Part shown: positions 1 to 8,599 of the stretch, in pieces
How the letters are laid out: every line of letters starts with the position of its first letter
Position numbering within the stretch: position 1 is the stretch's first letter
From: Prochlorococcus sp. scB243_496M6
GTDB taxonomy: Bacteria > Cyanobacteriota > Cyanobacteriia > PCC-6307 > Cyanobiaceae
NCBI GenBank assembly: GCA_000635535.1
Contig: JFMF01000038.1
Coordinates: 1-12,255 of the forward strand
Reading direction: 5' to 3'
Length of the DNA: 12,255 bases
Made by a program: the position numbers and the translations under genes
Notes under the pieces: model-generated
The model's database searches: none
Told to the model about the DNA's origin: nothing
The model's input: only the letters and a program-made list of their open reading frames with translations

Positions 1-816
1 TTAAAGAAATTAAGAGAGAATTTGGATAAATGGGAATTTGAAAGATTGTTATGTGGTGAATACGATAAAGAAGGAGCAGTAGTTTCTATTAATGCAGGTG
101 CGGGTGGAACAGATGCGCAAGATTGGGTAGAGATATTATTAAGAATGTACTCTAGATGGGCCGATAATAATCAAATGAGCCTTGTCATTAATGAATTATC
201 TCAAGGAGAAGAAGCAGGTATTAAAAGTGTAACGTTCGAGATTGATGGAAAATATGCATATGGCTATCTGCAACATGAAAAAGGAACTCATAGATTAGTA
301 AGAATTTCTCCTTTTAATGCCAATGGCAAAAGACAAACCAGCTTTGCTGGGGTAGAGGTTATGCCAAAATTAGATGATAATATTTCACTTGATATACCTG
401 AAAAAGATTTAGAAATTACAACGAGTAGATCCGGTGGAGCTGGAGGACAAAATGTTAATAAAGTAGAAACAGCAGTGAGAATTGTTCATTTGCCTTCAGG
501 GATTTCAGTAAGATGTACTCAAGAAAGATCTCAATTACAAAATAAAGAAAAAGCTATGTTACTTTTAAAGTCTAAACTATTAGTGATTGCTAAAGAACAA
601 CGAGCTGCTGAAGTCGCTGATATTAAAGGTGATATTGTGGAAGCTGCGTGGGGCAATCAAATAAGAAATTATGTTTTCCATCCCTATCAAATGGTAAAAG
701 ATCTTAGGACTATGAAGGAGACTAACGAATTAGATAGTGTTTTAGATGGTGGACTTGACCCATTTATTCATGAATTATTACGTATGAATATTTCTTCTAA
801 TGAATCTATTGAATAA
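1..816 (+). CDS. prfB: Peptide chain release factor 2 (5'-truncated by window edge)
   Basis: Class I release factor that recognises UGA and UAA stop codons and triggers peptidyl-tRNA hydrolysis on the ribosome. The reading frame is open from base 1, and the residues before the TTG at 22 still resemble the family, so the true start lies upstream. About 271 codons are present, against roughly 365 for the whole protein. Visible hallmarks are the GAGGT-AQDW region near the left end, the RF2-type SPF tripeptide 'anticodon' at 307-315 and the catalytic GGQ at 442-450 within [13 protein letters not shown]. The tail [10 protein letters not shown] is also typical of RF2. SPF rather than PxT separates it from RF1. 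The gene ends in TAA at 814-816, three bases before the next ATG. The N-terminal region, where many bacteria carry the programmed UGA frameshift, is outside the window, so its presence cannot be judged. Confidence 0.97.
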   Translation, partial: LKKLRENLDKWEFERLLCGEYDKEGAVVSINAGAGGTDAQDWVEILLRMYSRWADNNQMSLVINELSQGEEAGIKSVTFEIDGKYAYGYLQHEKGTHRLVRISPFNANGKRQTSFAGVEVMPKLDDNISLDIPEKDLEITTSRSGGAGGQNVNKVETAVRIVHLPSGISVRCTQERSQLQNKEKAMLLLKSKLLVIAKEQRAAEVADIKGDIVEAAWGNQIRNYVFHPYQMVKDLRTMKETNELDSVLDGGLDPFIHELLRMNISSNESIE

Positions 817-819
817 CTA

Positions 820-1002
820 ATGGAAAATAAAAACGAAATTTTAGAAAAAAAAGTTTCTCCTCCAAGCTTTATAAAGCTTGCTATGAGAAATATGGTAAGG
901 AAAGGCTCAAAAAGTATTTCTCATTTTTCAATAACCTTTCTAGTTTTAATTGGGATATTAATACTTGTGGCCACAATAGGTAAGCCCAATATTCCAGTTT
1001 AA
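820..1002 (+). CDS. Small single-helix membrane protein, DUF3188-like
   Basis: A 60-residue protein of unknown function. The first 35 or so residues are polar and basic (several Lys and Arg, with KLAMRNMVRKGSK), followed by one strongly hydrophobic helix at about residues 37-54 (FSITFLVLIGILILVATI) and a short GKPNIPV tail. The basic N-terminal side suggests N-in topology by the positive-inside rule. The start is three bases after the prfB stop and the end is six bases before ybeY. This spacing implies co-transcription and possibly translational coupling, and supports a real gene despite its size. From memory it resembles the short cyanobacterial proteins labelled DUF3188, but I could not check this. 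No Shine-Dalgarno sequence is visible. A perfect 18-base palindrome lies inside the coding sequence. Confidence 0.8.
   Translation: MENKNEILEKKVSPPSFIKLAMRNMVRKGSKSISHFSITFLVLIGILILVATIGKPNIPV
863..880. repeat. Perfect 18-base palindrome inside the small membrane-protein gene
   Basis: CAAGCTTTATAAAGCTTG reads the same on both strands. As RNA it could fold into a seven-pair stem with a UAUA loop. It lies within codons about 15-20 of the 60-residue gene, 45 bases after its start, and is not followed by a U tract, so it does not look like an intrinsic terminator. A, T-rich sequence makes palindromes common. My rough estimate is that one this long has a modest chance of arising by accident in 12 kb. 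Confidence 0.6.
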
Positions 1003-1008
1003 GAATGT

Positions 1009-1548
1009 ATGAAAGAAAAAATTATTTCAGAAATAAATTTAGATTTGGTCTTTCAATGTAATGATTTCTCTCAATTTTTAAATAAGTTAAAAGATACTAA
1101 AACTCATCTTATTTTTGAATCTATTTTTTGGGAGAAAGTTTTTTTATCTTGGATAAATACAATATTAAAAAAAGAGGATTATGAATTACCAAATTATCTT
1201 TTTAAAAAAAAATCTTTTTCATTAGGCTTACAGATAATATCTAATCAAGAAATTGCTGCTTTGAATAAGAAATGGATGCAAAAAAATGGTCCAACTGATG
1301 TTCTATCTTTTCCAATTATTTTTGATGAATCTCTAAATAATTTAGATCATATAGAGTTGGGAGATATATTTATATCATTAGAGATGGCACTTGAGCAATC
1401 TTATGAATATAAACATTCAATCTATAGAGAGATGATCTGGTTGGCTAGTCATGGATTTTTACATCTTTTGGGATGGGAACATAATAATGAGCATGATTTA
1501 GAAAATATGTTAAATTTCCAGGAATATTTAATTACTCGATTAGATTAA
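1009..1548 (+). CDS. ybeY: Endoribonuclease YbeY (rRNA maturation factor)
   Basis: Zinc-dependent single-strand endoribonuclease of the UPF0054 family, acting in 16S rRNA 3'-end maturation and ribosome quality control. The 179-residue protein carries the expected blocks: [18 protein letters not shown] at about residues 85-102, LGDIFIS at 117-123 and the metal site [11 protein letters not shown] at 148-158. The three zinc-ligand histidines are H148, H152 and H158. The residue before the last histidine is Glu, where Asp is most common, a conservative change. The first 40 or so residues are a poorly conserved extension. An out-of-frame ATG lies four bases upstream at 1005, and the ATG at 1009 is in frame. 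It sits directly ahead of dgkA, a pairing common across bacteria. Confidence 0.95.
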   Translation: MKEKIISEINLDLVFQCNDFSQFLNKLKDTKTHLIFESIFWEKVFLSWINTILKKEDYELPNYLFKKKSFSLGLQIISNQEIAALNKKWMQKNGPTDVLSFPIIFDESLNNLDHIELGDIFISLEMALEQSYEYKHSIYREMIWLASHGFLHLLGWEHNNEHDLENMLNFQEYLITRLD

Positions 1549-1554
1549 AAATCA

Positions 1555-1965
1555 ATGGAACAAAAAATAAACTATTTAGAAAATAGAAAAGAATCATACA
1601 AAACTTCTAGTAATATATTTATAAGTTTTAAGTATGCTTTCAGTGGTATTAGTTATGTATTAAAAACTTCAAGAAATTTTAAAATTCAATTAATTTTTGC
1701 AGTTATAAGTTTAATAATTGGTTTTTTACTCAAAATTAGTCTAAGTAATTATGTTATTTTGATTGCAACAATAATGTCTGTTTTAATATTAGAAATATTC
1801 AACACATCTATTGAATCAATCGTTGATTTAGTAGTGAAAAAAGAATTTAGTATTTTGGCTAAAATTTCAAAAGATACTTCTGCAGGAGCAGTATTATTAG
1901 CCTCCATTAATTCTGTTATTATTGCTGTATATATCTTTGTTCCTAAAATAAAGTTGTTATTTTAA
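1555..1965 (+). CDS. dgkA: DgkA-family integral membrane lipid kinase (diacylglycerol or undecaprenol kinase)
   Basis: Small membrane kinase of the prokaryotic DAGK family. It phosphorylates diacylglycerol or undecaprenol with ATP at the cytoplasmic face of the membrane, recycling lipid intermediates of envelope synthesis. The 136-residue protein has an amphipathic N-terminal part with FKYAFSGISYVLKTSRNFKIQ, then three hydrophobic helices at about residues 44-61, 65-83 and 110-130. The signature ExxNTSIE at 80-87, D91, and SKDTSAGAVLL at 105-115 (family pattern KD-xAgaVll) hold the catalytic and Mg-binding residues. Sequence alone does not decide between diacylglycerol and undecaprenol. The Gram-positive-type ybeY-dgkA neighbourhood leans toward undecaprenol, which is inference. 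It starts six bases after ybeY. Confidence 0.92.
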   Translation: MEQKINYLENRKESYKTSSNIFISFKYAFSGISYVLKTSRNFKIQLIFAVISLIIGFLLKISLSNYVILIATIMSVLILEIFNTSIESIVDLVVKKEFSILAKISKDTSAGAVLLASINSVIIAVYIFVPKIKLLF

Positions 1966-1977
1966 ATCCATATAAAT

Positions 1978-2574
1978 ATGTTTCTTGTTATTGATAATTA
2001 CGATAGTTTTACTTATAACCTTGTTCAATATTTAGGAGAACTTTCAGTTGAACATGAAATTACTAAAGAATTAATAGTTAAAAGAAATGATGAAATTACT
2101 CTAGAAGAAATTATCAAACTAAATCCTGGTGGAATTCTATTATCTCCAGGTCCAGGCAATCCAGATCAATCTGGAATTTGTCTGCCAATTCTAAAAAATT
2201 TATCTAAAAATATTCCGACCTTGGGAGTTTGTTTAGGTCATCAAGCTTTGGCCCAAGCTTTTGGAGGTAAGGTTATAGTTGGGAAAGAACTTATGCATGG
2301 TAAGACATCCAAAATATTTCATAATCAAAAAGGATTGTTTAAAGATATCGAGACTCCATTTGTGGCTACTAGATACCATAGTCTTATAGTTGATTCAAGT
2401 TCTTTACCATCTTGTTTAGAAATAACTGCGACTTTAGAAGACTCCACAATTATGGCTATCTCTCATAATGAATATAAACATTTACATGGGGTACAGTTCC
2501 ATCCTGAAAGTGTGTTGACGCAATTTGGTCATAAATTAATTAGTAATTTTCTAAAAATTGCTGAACAAAAGTAA
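1978..2574 (+). CDS. trpG: Glutamine amidotransferase subunit, anthranilate/aminodeoxychorismate synthase component II
   Basis: Class I glutamine amidotransferase that releases ammonia from glutamine for the chorismate-using partner TrpE (tryptophan) or PabB (folate). The 198-residue length is normal for a stand-alone subunit. Visible are the N-terminal NYDSFTYNLVQYLGEL, the oxyanion region LLSPGPGNP (about 54-62), the nucleophile elbow GVCLGHQA with Cys85, the MHGKTS block (106-111), and the catalytic pair His175 and Glu177 in QFHPESVLT. All triad residues are present, so it should be active. No trpE or pabB partner is in the window. It may serve both pathways, as in bacteria with an amphibolic TrpG/PabA, and the sequence alone cannot exclude a PabA-only role. 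It starts 12 bases after dgkA without a recognisable ribosome-binding site. Confidence 0.93.
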   Translation: MFLVIDNYDSFTYNLVQYLGELSVEHEITKELIVKRNDEITLEEIIKLNPGGILLSPGPGNPDQSGICLPILKNLSKNIPTLGVCLGHQALAQAFGGKVIVGKELMHGKTSKIFHNQKGLFKDIETPFVATRYHSLIVDSSSLPSCLEITATLEDSTIMAISHNEYKHLHGVQFHPESVLTQFGHKLISNFLKIAEQK

Positions 2575-2594
2575 AATAAAAAAAAATAAATATT

Positions 2595-3320
2595 ATGATT
2601 TCTCAAATTAAAAACTTTTTATTTTTGATATTAGTTAGCTCTTTTTTACCTACCTCATTATTGGCAAGGAATTTAGGAATAAAAAGTTTGGGACATAGTA
2701 GTTTTTTAATTACTAGTGCAGATAAATCTATTCTTATAAATCCCTTTAAAGCAATAGGTTGTGCAAGTAATTTAAAGGAGCCAAAAGAAGTCAAGGTAGA
2801 TTTTATTTTGGCTAGTTCTAGGCTTCCAGATGAAGGATATAACCCTAATGATCAATTAATGTTCGTTGAGCCAGGAATCTATCAATTTGAGGATATTTTA
2901 TTAAATGGAATTTCTGTACCACATGACAGAGTAGATGGAAGAAGATTTGGGATGGCAACTGTTTGGAGTTGGGAGCAGAATGATCTTAAAATTGTTCATA
3001 TGGGAGGAGCTGCTGGTGATATTGATATAAACAGTCAAATTATTTTGTCTAATCCAGATATATTGTTTATTTCAATTGGAGGAGGAATAAAATCTTACAA
3101 TGGTAAAGAAGCCTCAAAAATAGTTAAAGTCTTAAAACCTAAAGTAGTTATTCCTGTTCACTTTGAACGCGGCAAAAAAATTAATAAAGAATGTGATTTC
3201 TCAAATGCTGATTTATTTATTGAAAATATGAAAGATTTTAAATTAAAATATGTTGGAAAAGATTTTCAAATAAAACCTAAAAGAATCGATCAAAATACAA
3301 TTTATATTTTCAGTAATTAA
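2595..3320 (+). CDS. Exported metallo-beta-lactamase-fold protein with degenerate metal site
   Basis: A 241-residue protein of the UlaG/UPF0173-like branch of the metallo-beta-lactamase fold. Residues 1-24 look like a signal peptide: a Lys near the start, a hydrophobic core, and a likely cut after LLA. This puts it in the periplasm or anchored at the membrane. The fold start is clear (GHSSFLI at 33-39, ILINPF at 46-51). The usual metal motif TH-x-H-x-DH after the next strand is replaced by S74-S-R-L-P-D-E80, so its three histidines are lost and only the Asp remains. Histidines do remain at 110, 135 (VHMGG, where HxGD is usual) and 189 (PVHF). A full two-metal hydrolase site is therefore unlikely. 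It is last in the plus-strand run and its stop overlaps the stop of the opposing gene. Function unknown. Confidence 0.85.
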   Translation: MISQIKNFLFLILVSSFLPTSLLARNLGIKSLGHSSFLITSADKSILINPFKAIGCASNLKEPKEVKVDFILASSRLPDEGYNPNDQLMFVEPGIYQFEDILLNGISVPHDRVDGRRFGMATVWSWEQNDLKIVHMGGAAGDIDINSQIILSNPDILFISIGGGIKSYNGKEASKIVKVLKPKVVIPVHFERGKKINKECDFSNADLFIENMKDFKLKYVGKDFQIKPKRIDQNTIYIFSN

Positions 3321-4426
3321 TTTTTTAAATCTAATATCTTGTAATTGTCCCAGAAAAAAATCATTTGTTCTTTAGTTCCAATACTAACCCTTATTGAATT
3401 GCCTATATCTTTTTTGTTTTCCATACTTCTAATAAGAATACCTTTTTCTCTCATCTGTTGTATTAAGATTTTAGGATCTTTTTTTGGCCAAATTAAGAAA
3501 TAATTACCTCCACTAAAGTGAGTTCTAATTTTTGTTGATTTAAATTTATTTAAAATCCATTCCCTCGCCTTTTTTACTTCTATAACATAATTATCAATAT
3601 ATGACTTGTCTTTAAGTGCTGCTAATGCAGCTGTTATAGCAAAGCTGTTTACATCATATGGTCCTGTAACTTTATTAATGTACTGAATTAAACTTTTATT
3701 GCCAAAAGTAAAACCTATTCTTAAACCAGCTAGACCTGCAGTTTTTGAAAGAGATTGGATTATTAGTATATTTTTATTCTTTTCAAAATCTATCGATTCA
3801 AGAAGACTATCTCCATTAAATTTTTCATATAGTTCATCAACAACTATTAATGAATCGTTATTGATATTGGCTAAATTAATTATTTCTTGAGAGCTGAGAA
3901 CAGTTCCTGTTGGATTATTTGGATTGCAAATAAATATTAACTTTGGATTATGCTTTATTATTTTTTCCCTAAATTCTTCGATGGGGAATAGAAAATTTTC
4001 TCCAATGTAAGAACAACTTATTTTTTTCATTCCTCGGATTTCTGCACAAGGAGAATAGTAACCAAAAGTTGGATTTGTGGTTAGAAATATTTGATCTTTT
4101 TCTCCAAAGCAATTGAAAATTGCATTTATTGCTGCATCTGCTCCATTGAAAATTCCGATTTCATCATTACCAAATTTTCTTGAATCAAGATATTTATCAC
4201 ATAAAAATTTTTTTAAAAAATTATATTCTGGATAAATTGAAATTTCATCTAATTTTATCGCTTGTAATGCCTCTAAAACCTTAGGACTTGGACCTAAAGT
4301 ATTTTCATTAAAGTCTAAGCGGAGTAAATTTCTTCTATTTTCTAAAGGTGCAGAGTAAGACTGCATATTTATTATTTCTTCTCTTGGTTTTGGGAAAAGA
4401 TTATTTAATGGATCAAAATCATTCAT
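3317..4426 (-). CDS. hisC: Histidinol-phosphate aminotransferase-like PLP enzyme
   Basis: Fold-type I, class I/II aminotransferase dependent on pyridoxal phosphate, closest by eye to HisC, which converts histidinol phosphate and 2-oxoglutarate to imidazole-acetol phosphate and glutamate. The 369 residues show LDFNENTLGPSP (38-48), the cofactor-stacking Tyr region NPTFGYY (118-124), NPNNPTG (168-174), Asp197 in VVDELY, the Schiff-base Lys228 in SLSKTAGLAGLRIGF, GPYDVN (255-260) and the carboxylate-binding Arg346. NENT replaces the more usual NENP of HisC, and the 30-residue lead is unusual, so a paralogue acting on another amino acid or a CobC/CobD-like substrate is possible. Its ATG shares one base with the argS stop (TAATG), implying translational coupling. 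A partial Shine-Dalgarno AGAAAG lies six bases upstream (4433-4438). Confidence 0.75.
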   Translation of the reverse strand: MNDFDPLNNLFPKPREEIINMQSYSAPLENRRNLLRLDFNENTLGPSPKVLEALQAIKLDEISIYPEYNFLKKFLCDKYLDSRKFGNDEIGIFNGADAAINAIFNCFGEKDQIFLTTNPTFGYYSPCAEIRGMKKISCSYIGENFLFPIEEFREKIIKHNPKLIFICNPNNPTGTVLSSQEIINLANINNDSLIVVDELYEKFNGDSLLESIDFEKNKNILIIQSLSKTAGLAGLRIGFTFGNKSLIQYINKVTGPYDVNSFAITAALAALKDKSYIDNYVIEVKKAREWILNKFKSTKIRTHFSGGNYFLIWPKKDPKILIQQMREKGILIRSMENKKDIGNSIRVSIGTKEQMIFFWDNYKILDLKN

Positions 4427-6240
4427 TACATTCTTTCTAAAGTTTCAATTCCTAAAAGCTCTAAGCTTAATTTTAGTGTTTTTGCAGTTAGGTCACATAA
4501 ATTAAGCCTAGAAATTTTTATATTTTTTTCTTCTGTGAGGATTGGAACTTGATCATAGAATCTATTAAAAGTCTGACATAGCTCGAACAGATAATTGCAT
4601 AATCTATTTGGCATTAAGTCTTTTTCAATAGAAATTATGACTTCATCGAACTTAAGTAATTTTCTGATAAGTTTCCACTCAGATTTATGTTCATAATTTA
4701 CGTACTGAAAATCTTTAGAGTCATAAACATAATCATTTTTTCTTTTAATGCCTAAAATTCTTACAAGTGTATATAACAAATAAGGCGCAGTATTACCATT
4801 AAGGGAAAGCATTTTATCAAAACTAAATTGATAATTGGTAATCCTATTTTGACTTAAATCTGCATACTTAACAGCTCCTAATCCAATTATTCTTGAAGTA
4901 TTTGCTACAAACTCTTCGGTCTCATAACGATCTTCATCTTCTAATCTTTTCAATAAATCTTCTTTTGCTCTTCTAACTGCTGCATTTAATAAATCTTTTA
5001 GGCGTATTGTTTCACCTTCTCTTGTCTTTAGTTTTTTGCCATCAATTCCTTGAACTAACCCAAAAGGGACATGGTCTACTTGACAATTTTCTGGGATCCA
5101 TTTTGCTTTGTTTGCAACTTGAAAAACTCCAGCAAAATGATTTGCTTGCCCATGATCAGTTACATAAATAATTCTTGAAGCATCATCTCCATTAGGAGGT
5201 TTATTGAATCTGTATCTTAAAGCAGCAAGATCTGTGGTGGCATAATTAAAACCCCCATCTTTTTTTTGAATAATTAGCGGTAAAGGTTTGCCTTCTTTAT
5301 TAGTCATCCCATCTAAAAATACACATTTTGCTCCTTGATCTTCTACTAATATTTTTTTTAAATTCAAATCATCAATAACTGATTTTAAGAAGGGATTATA
5401 AAAAGATTCACCTCTTTCTTCTATTTTTATTTTTAAATTTTTATAGATTTCATCAAATTCTTTCCTTGATTGATCACATAATAATTTCCAAGCTTTAATC
5501 GATTTAATATCTCCACTTTGTAACTTAACAACTTCCTCTCTAGATCTTTTTTGGAATTCAGATTCGTTATCAAATCTTTTTTTTGATTCTTTATAAAATT
5601 CAACTAAATCACCTATCTTGATCTTTCCTATTTCTTCTAGATCATTTGAATATAAATCTTTGAGCTGAGTAATAAGCATGCCAAATTGTGTTCCCCAATC
5701 ACCAACATGATTGAGTCTTAATACTTCATAACCTCTTAACTCGAAAATTTTAGATATTGAGTCACCTATTATTGTTGATCTTAAATGCCCTACATGCATT
5801 TCTTTAGCAATATTAGGACTAGAAAAATCTACAATAACTTTATTAGACAAACCACTATCTAAATCTTTTCTAATTAGAGGTATGCCAGCCCTATTGCATT
5901 GAATATTTGACTTAATTTCATTTATTAGAACTTCATCTTTTAATTTTATATTTATAAATCCAGGCCCAGCTATTTCTAAACTCTTACATAATTTTGCTAT
6001 GCTTTTATTTTTATTTAAAAGGTTAATAAAATCATTAGAAATATCTCTTGGGTTCTTTTTATATATTTTAGATAAACTTAAACAAACATTACATTGATAA
6101 TCACCAAATTCTTCTTTTGATGATTGTGTAATTAAATTTTTTCTAAGAATTTCGAATTCTCCTTTTTTATCATTTTTTTCAAGACTATCTAAAAGAGATT
6201 GCTCAAATTGTTTTGTTAATTCTTTAAAAATGATTAGCAT
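4426..6240 (-). CDS. argS: Arginyl-tRNA synthetase
   Basis: Class I aminoacyl-tRNA synthetase that charges tRNA-Arg with arginine in the cytosol. The 604-residue protein has the N-terminal additional domain (FGDYQCN near 45-51, GPGFINIKL at 92-100). The HIGH-type motif is at 149-152 (HVGH within [16 protein letters not shown]) and is followed by [15 protein letters not shown] (176-190). The KMSKS position is represented by [14 protein letters not shown] (401-414), the degenerate form normal for most ArgRS. The C-terminal DALR anticodon-binding domain starts around 480 with [14 protein letters not shown]. Length and all blocks look complete. It lies 27 bases downstream of nadC and overlaps the aminotransferase start by one base. 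Confidence 0.97.
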   Translation of the reverse strand: MLIIFKELTKQFEQSLLDSLEKNDKKGEFEILRKNLITQSSKEEFGDYQCNVCLSLSKIYKKNPRDISNDFINLLNKNKSIAKLCKSLEIAGPGFINIKLKDEVLINEIKSNIQCNRAGIPLIRKDLDSGLSNKVIVDFSSPNIAKEMHVGHLRSTIIGDSISKIFELRGYEVLRLNHVGDWGTQFGMLITQLKDLYSNDLEEIGKIKIGDLVEFYKESKKRFDNESEFQKRSREEVVKLQSGDIKSIKAWKLLCDQSRKEFDEIYKNLKIKIEERGESFYNPFLKSVIDDLNLKKILVEDQGAKCVFLDGMTNKEGKPLPLIIQKKDGGFNYATTDLAALRYRFNKPPNGDDASRIIYVTDHGQANHFAGVFQVANKAKWIPENCQVDHVPFGLVQGIDGKKLKTREGETIRLKDLLNAAVRRAKEDLLKRLEDEDRYETEEFVANTSRIIGLGAVKYADLSQNRITNYQFSFDKMLSLNGNTAPYLLYTLVRILGIKRKNDYVYDSKDFQYVNYEHKSEWKLIRKLLKFDEVIISIEKDLMPNRLCNYLFELCQTFNRFYDQVPILTEEKNIKISRLNLCDLTAKTLKLSLELLGIETLERM

Positions 6241-6267
6241 TAATTATTCAATTATTTATCTATATGA

Positions 6268-7134
6268 TTAATTAATATAACGCATACTCAAATCAATCCA
6301 ATTACTTTTGGTGATTGAAGAACTTGTTGAAATCAAATCAATACCTTTTATTAGATATTTACTAATTTCTTGAGGGTTTATTCCAGAAACTTCTATTATC
6401 AAATTTTTATTGACTTCTTTTTTTAGGCTATTAATTGATAAATCTCTTAATTCTTGAATGCTTTTTTTGATTGTTTCAGGACTAAGTTCATCTAATAAGA
6501 CACTATCAGCTCCTGCTAATACTGCTTCTTTTGCTTGTTCGATATTCTCAGCTTCAATTATGATATGACTTGTAAAAGGCGAATTTAGGCGAATTTTTTG
6601 TACTGCATTCTTCAGATTATCTGTCCATGCGATATGATTTTCTTTGATCATAGCAGCATCGTATAATCCCATTCTATGATTCACCCCACCACCGCATTTG
6701 AATGCATATTTTTCAAATATTCTTAATCCAGGAGTCGTTTTCCTAGTATCTGCTAATTTTATATTTGTGCCTTCTAATTTATCTGTAAGATTCTTTGTAT
6801 ATGTTGATATTCCAGATAAATGCATTGCTATATTTAAGCTGATCCTTTCACTAGTGAGTAAACTTTTTGAAGGTCCATATATTTCTAAGAGTTTTTGATC
6901 TTTAACAAATTTATCTCCATCAGAGATATTAAATTTTGGACTAATTTTTAAATCAATTTTTCTAAAAATTTCTTTTATAATTTCAACCCCGCAGAATATT
7001 CCCTCCTCTTTTGCAATCCAATATGCATTACCATTCTCTTCTGTAATAGAGGGACTTGTAAGATCTCCCCTACCTATATCTTCATCGATCCAATTATCAA
7101 TGATTTTACTTATTATTGGAGTATTTAAATCCAC
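6268..7134 (-). CDS. nadC: Nicotinate-nucleotide pyrophosphorylase (quinolinate phosphoribosyltransferase)
   Basis: Last enzyme of de novo NAD precursor synthesis: quinolinate and PRPP give nicotinate mononucleotide, CO2 and PPi. The 288 residues match the family length. Seen are EDIGRGDLTS (18-27), the LNIAMHLSGIST helix (100-111), the substrate-binding ADTRKTTPGLR (128-138), CGGGVNHRMGLYDA (147-160) and IKENH (163-167), then IIIEAEN (191-197), SVLLDE (211-216) and EVSGI (248-252) of the phosphate-binding barrel end. The start is GTG (plus-strand CAC at 7132-7134), and no in-frame ATG is evident just upstream. The gap to mnmE is 82 bases, the largest in the window. It is nearly pure A/T and shows no promoter or hairpin terminator I can defend, so nadC may or may not share the mnmE transcript. 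Confidence 0.95.
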   Translation of the reverse strand: MDLNTPIISKIIDNWIDEDIGRGDLTSPSITEENGNAYWIAKEEGIFCGVEIIKEIFRKIDLKISPKFNISDGDKFVKDQKLLEIYGPSKSLLTSERISLNIAMHLSGISTYTKNLTDKLEGTNIKLADTRKTTPGLRIFEKYAFKCGGGVNHRMGLYDAAMIKENHIAWTDNLKNAVQKIRLNSPFTSHIIIEAENIEQAKEAVLAGADSVLLDELSPETIKKSIQELRDLSINSLKKEVNKNLIIEVSGINPQEISKYLIKGIDLISTSSSITKSNWIDLSMRYIN

Positions 7135-7216
7135 TAAACTAAAAAATAATTAATTAATAAAAATTAAAATGAAGTTAGAGAATCAACTATATATCACTAT
7201 GTAATTTAACTCAAAT

Positions 7217-8599
7217 TTATTTACCAATACAAAACTTAGAAAAAATATTATCTAGAAGTTCCTCTGTTAATTCTTGACCAGTTATTTTGGATAAGTTTTG
7301 AATTCCATCTCTCAGTTCAATTGATAATAAATCAAATGGCAATTTATTTTCAATTATTTCATCAGTATCATTTAAATTAGATAAGCAAGCAGACAAATTT
7401 GTTAGATGTCTTTCGTTTAAAAATATATTAATATTTTCTACTTGTTTTAATCCGCATTTTTTTATGATTGTCTCTATTAATAATTTTTCACCATCATTAT
7501 TCTTAATACTCATAAGAATTGTGTTTTTTAACTCATTTAAATTAATATTTTTGCAATCAATTAAATCTTTTTTATTGCCCAAAATAGTAATTAATTTTTC
7601 TTTGGGAATTTCTTCTATTATTTTTTTGTCTTCTTCATTAAATCCTTCTTCAAGACTATAAATATAAATTACAAAATCTGACTCTTTTATTTTCCCAAAA
7701 CTTTTTTTAATTCCAATACTTTCAATTTGTTCATGAGTTTCTCTTATGCCAGCAGTATCAATTATTTTCATAGGAACATCATTAATATTTAAATTAACTT
7801 CAATAACATCTCTAGTTGTTCCAGGAATATTAGTTACTATTGCTTTTTCTTTTTTTGCAAGCAAATTTAATAAAGAGCTTTTACCAACATTTGTTTTACC
7901 TATAAGCGCAATGGATATTCCATTGTGAATATATGAATTTCTTTTTGCATTTTCTATTAGTAATTCTATTTTTTCTTTGACTTTTTTAATGTTTTTTAGA
8001 TATTTGGCGTAATCAAAATCTGTGAAGTCTTCTTCAAAATCAACTCTCGCTTCTATTTCGCAAAGTTGATTTATAAGGTCATTTTTAATATCATCAATTT
8101 TTTTCTTTATTTCTCCTTGAACTCCGCTAAAGGCTAAATCTGCTGATCTGGTATTGCTTGCATTAATTAATTGATTAATCGACTCGGCTTGAGTAAGGTC
8201 TATTTTCCCATTAAGAAAAGCTCTTTGACTAAATTCTCCTGGGTTTGCAAGTCTAACTCTAGAATTACTAGATAATAATATCTTTAAAACTTTATTTACT
8301 ATTATAATTCCGCCATGGCAATGAAGTTCAACTACATCCTCTCCTGTGAAGCTATTTGGTGATTTCATTACTAAAATTAAAACCTCATCTATAAATTTGT
8401 TTTGTTTATTTTCCTGAATAAAACCACGAAAAACCCTATGTGATTCCCATGCATACTTAGATTTCGTTTGAACAATCTTTTTGCAAGAATTTATTGCGTT
8501 TTTCCCTGATACTCTTATTATCGCAACTCCTCCCTTCCCAATACTTATAGCTGAAGCAATTGCGGCTATCGTATCTTCTGTAGTAACTATCGAATCCAT
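7217..8599 (-). CDS. mnmE: tRNA uridine-5-carboxymethylaminomethyl synthesis GTPase MnmE
   Basis: GTPase that, with MnmG, modifies the wobble uridine (cmnm5U) of tRNAs reading codons ending in A or G. The 460 residues comprise an N-terminal folate-binding domain ([23 protein letters not shown] near 10-32, with [19 protein letters not shown] at 121-139), a helical domain, and an inserted Ras-like G domain. G motifs are G1 GKTNVGKS (234-241), the G2 loop GTTRD (260-264), G3 DTAG (281-284) and G4 NKKD (342-345). The protein ends in the invariant CIGK (457-460) with its catalytic-site Cys. It looks complete and active. It is first in the minus-strand run mnmE-nadC-argS-hisC and divergent from the DUF2062 gene. 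Confidence 0.97.
   Translation of the reverse strand: MDSIVTTEDTIAAIASAISIGKGGVAIIRVSGKNAINSCKKIVQTKSKYAWESHRVFRGFIQENKQNKFIDEVLILVMKSPNSFTGEDVVELHCHGGIIIVNKVLKILLSSNSRVRLANPGEFSQRAFLNGKIDLTQAESINQLINASNTRSADLAFSGVQGEIKKKIDDIKNDLINQLCEIEARVDFEEDFTDFDYAKYLKNIKKVKEKIELLIENAKRNSYIHNGISIALIGKTNVGKSSLLNLLAKKEKAIVTNIPGTTRDVIEVNLNINDVPMKIIDTAGIRETHEQIESIGIKKSFGKIKESDFVIYIYSLEEGFNEEDKKIIEEIPKEKLITILGNKKDLIDCKNINLNELKNTILMSIKNNDGEKLLIETIIKKCGLKQVENINIFLNERHLTNLSACLSNLNDTDEIIENKLPFDLLSIELRDGIQNLSKITGQELTEELLDNIFSKFCIGK

Noticed and set aside
22..24. TTG at 22 as the start of release factor 2
   Set aside because: The frame continues upstream to base 1 with family-like residues, and the protein would lack about 100 residues. 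The gene is cut by the window edge.
2603..2794. 63-residue minus-strand open frame
   Set aside because: Lies wholly inside the MBL-fold gene on the opposite strand, with no recognisable domain. It is a shadow of A/T-rich coding sequence.
3699..3890. 63-residue plus-strand open frame
   Set aside because: Antisense to the well-supported HisC-like gene across its PLP-lysine region, with no family resemblance.
5020..5040. Missing KMSKS motif in ArgRS as a sign of inactivation
   Set aside because: Most arginyl-tRNA synthetases lack a canonical KMSKS, and the degenerate [10 protein letters not shown] form seen here is normal for the family.
6698..6898. 66-residue plus-strand open frame
   Set aside because: Antisense to the conserved core of nadC. 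Its hydrophobic look comes from the complement of Lys/Glu codons.
7464..7928. Two plus-strand open frames (7464-7661 and 7746-7928)
   Set aside because: Both are antisense to the mnmE G domain, which has all its motifs. Nothing supports independent genes.
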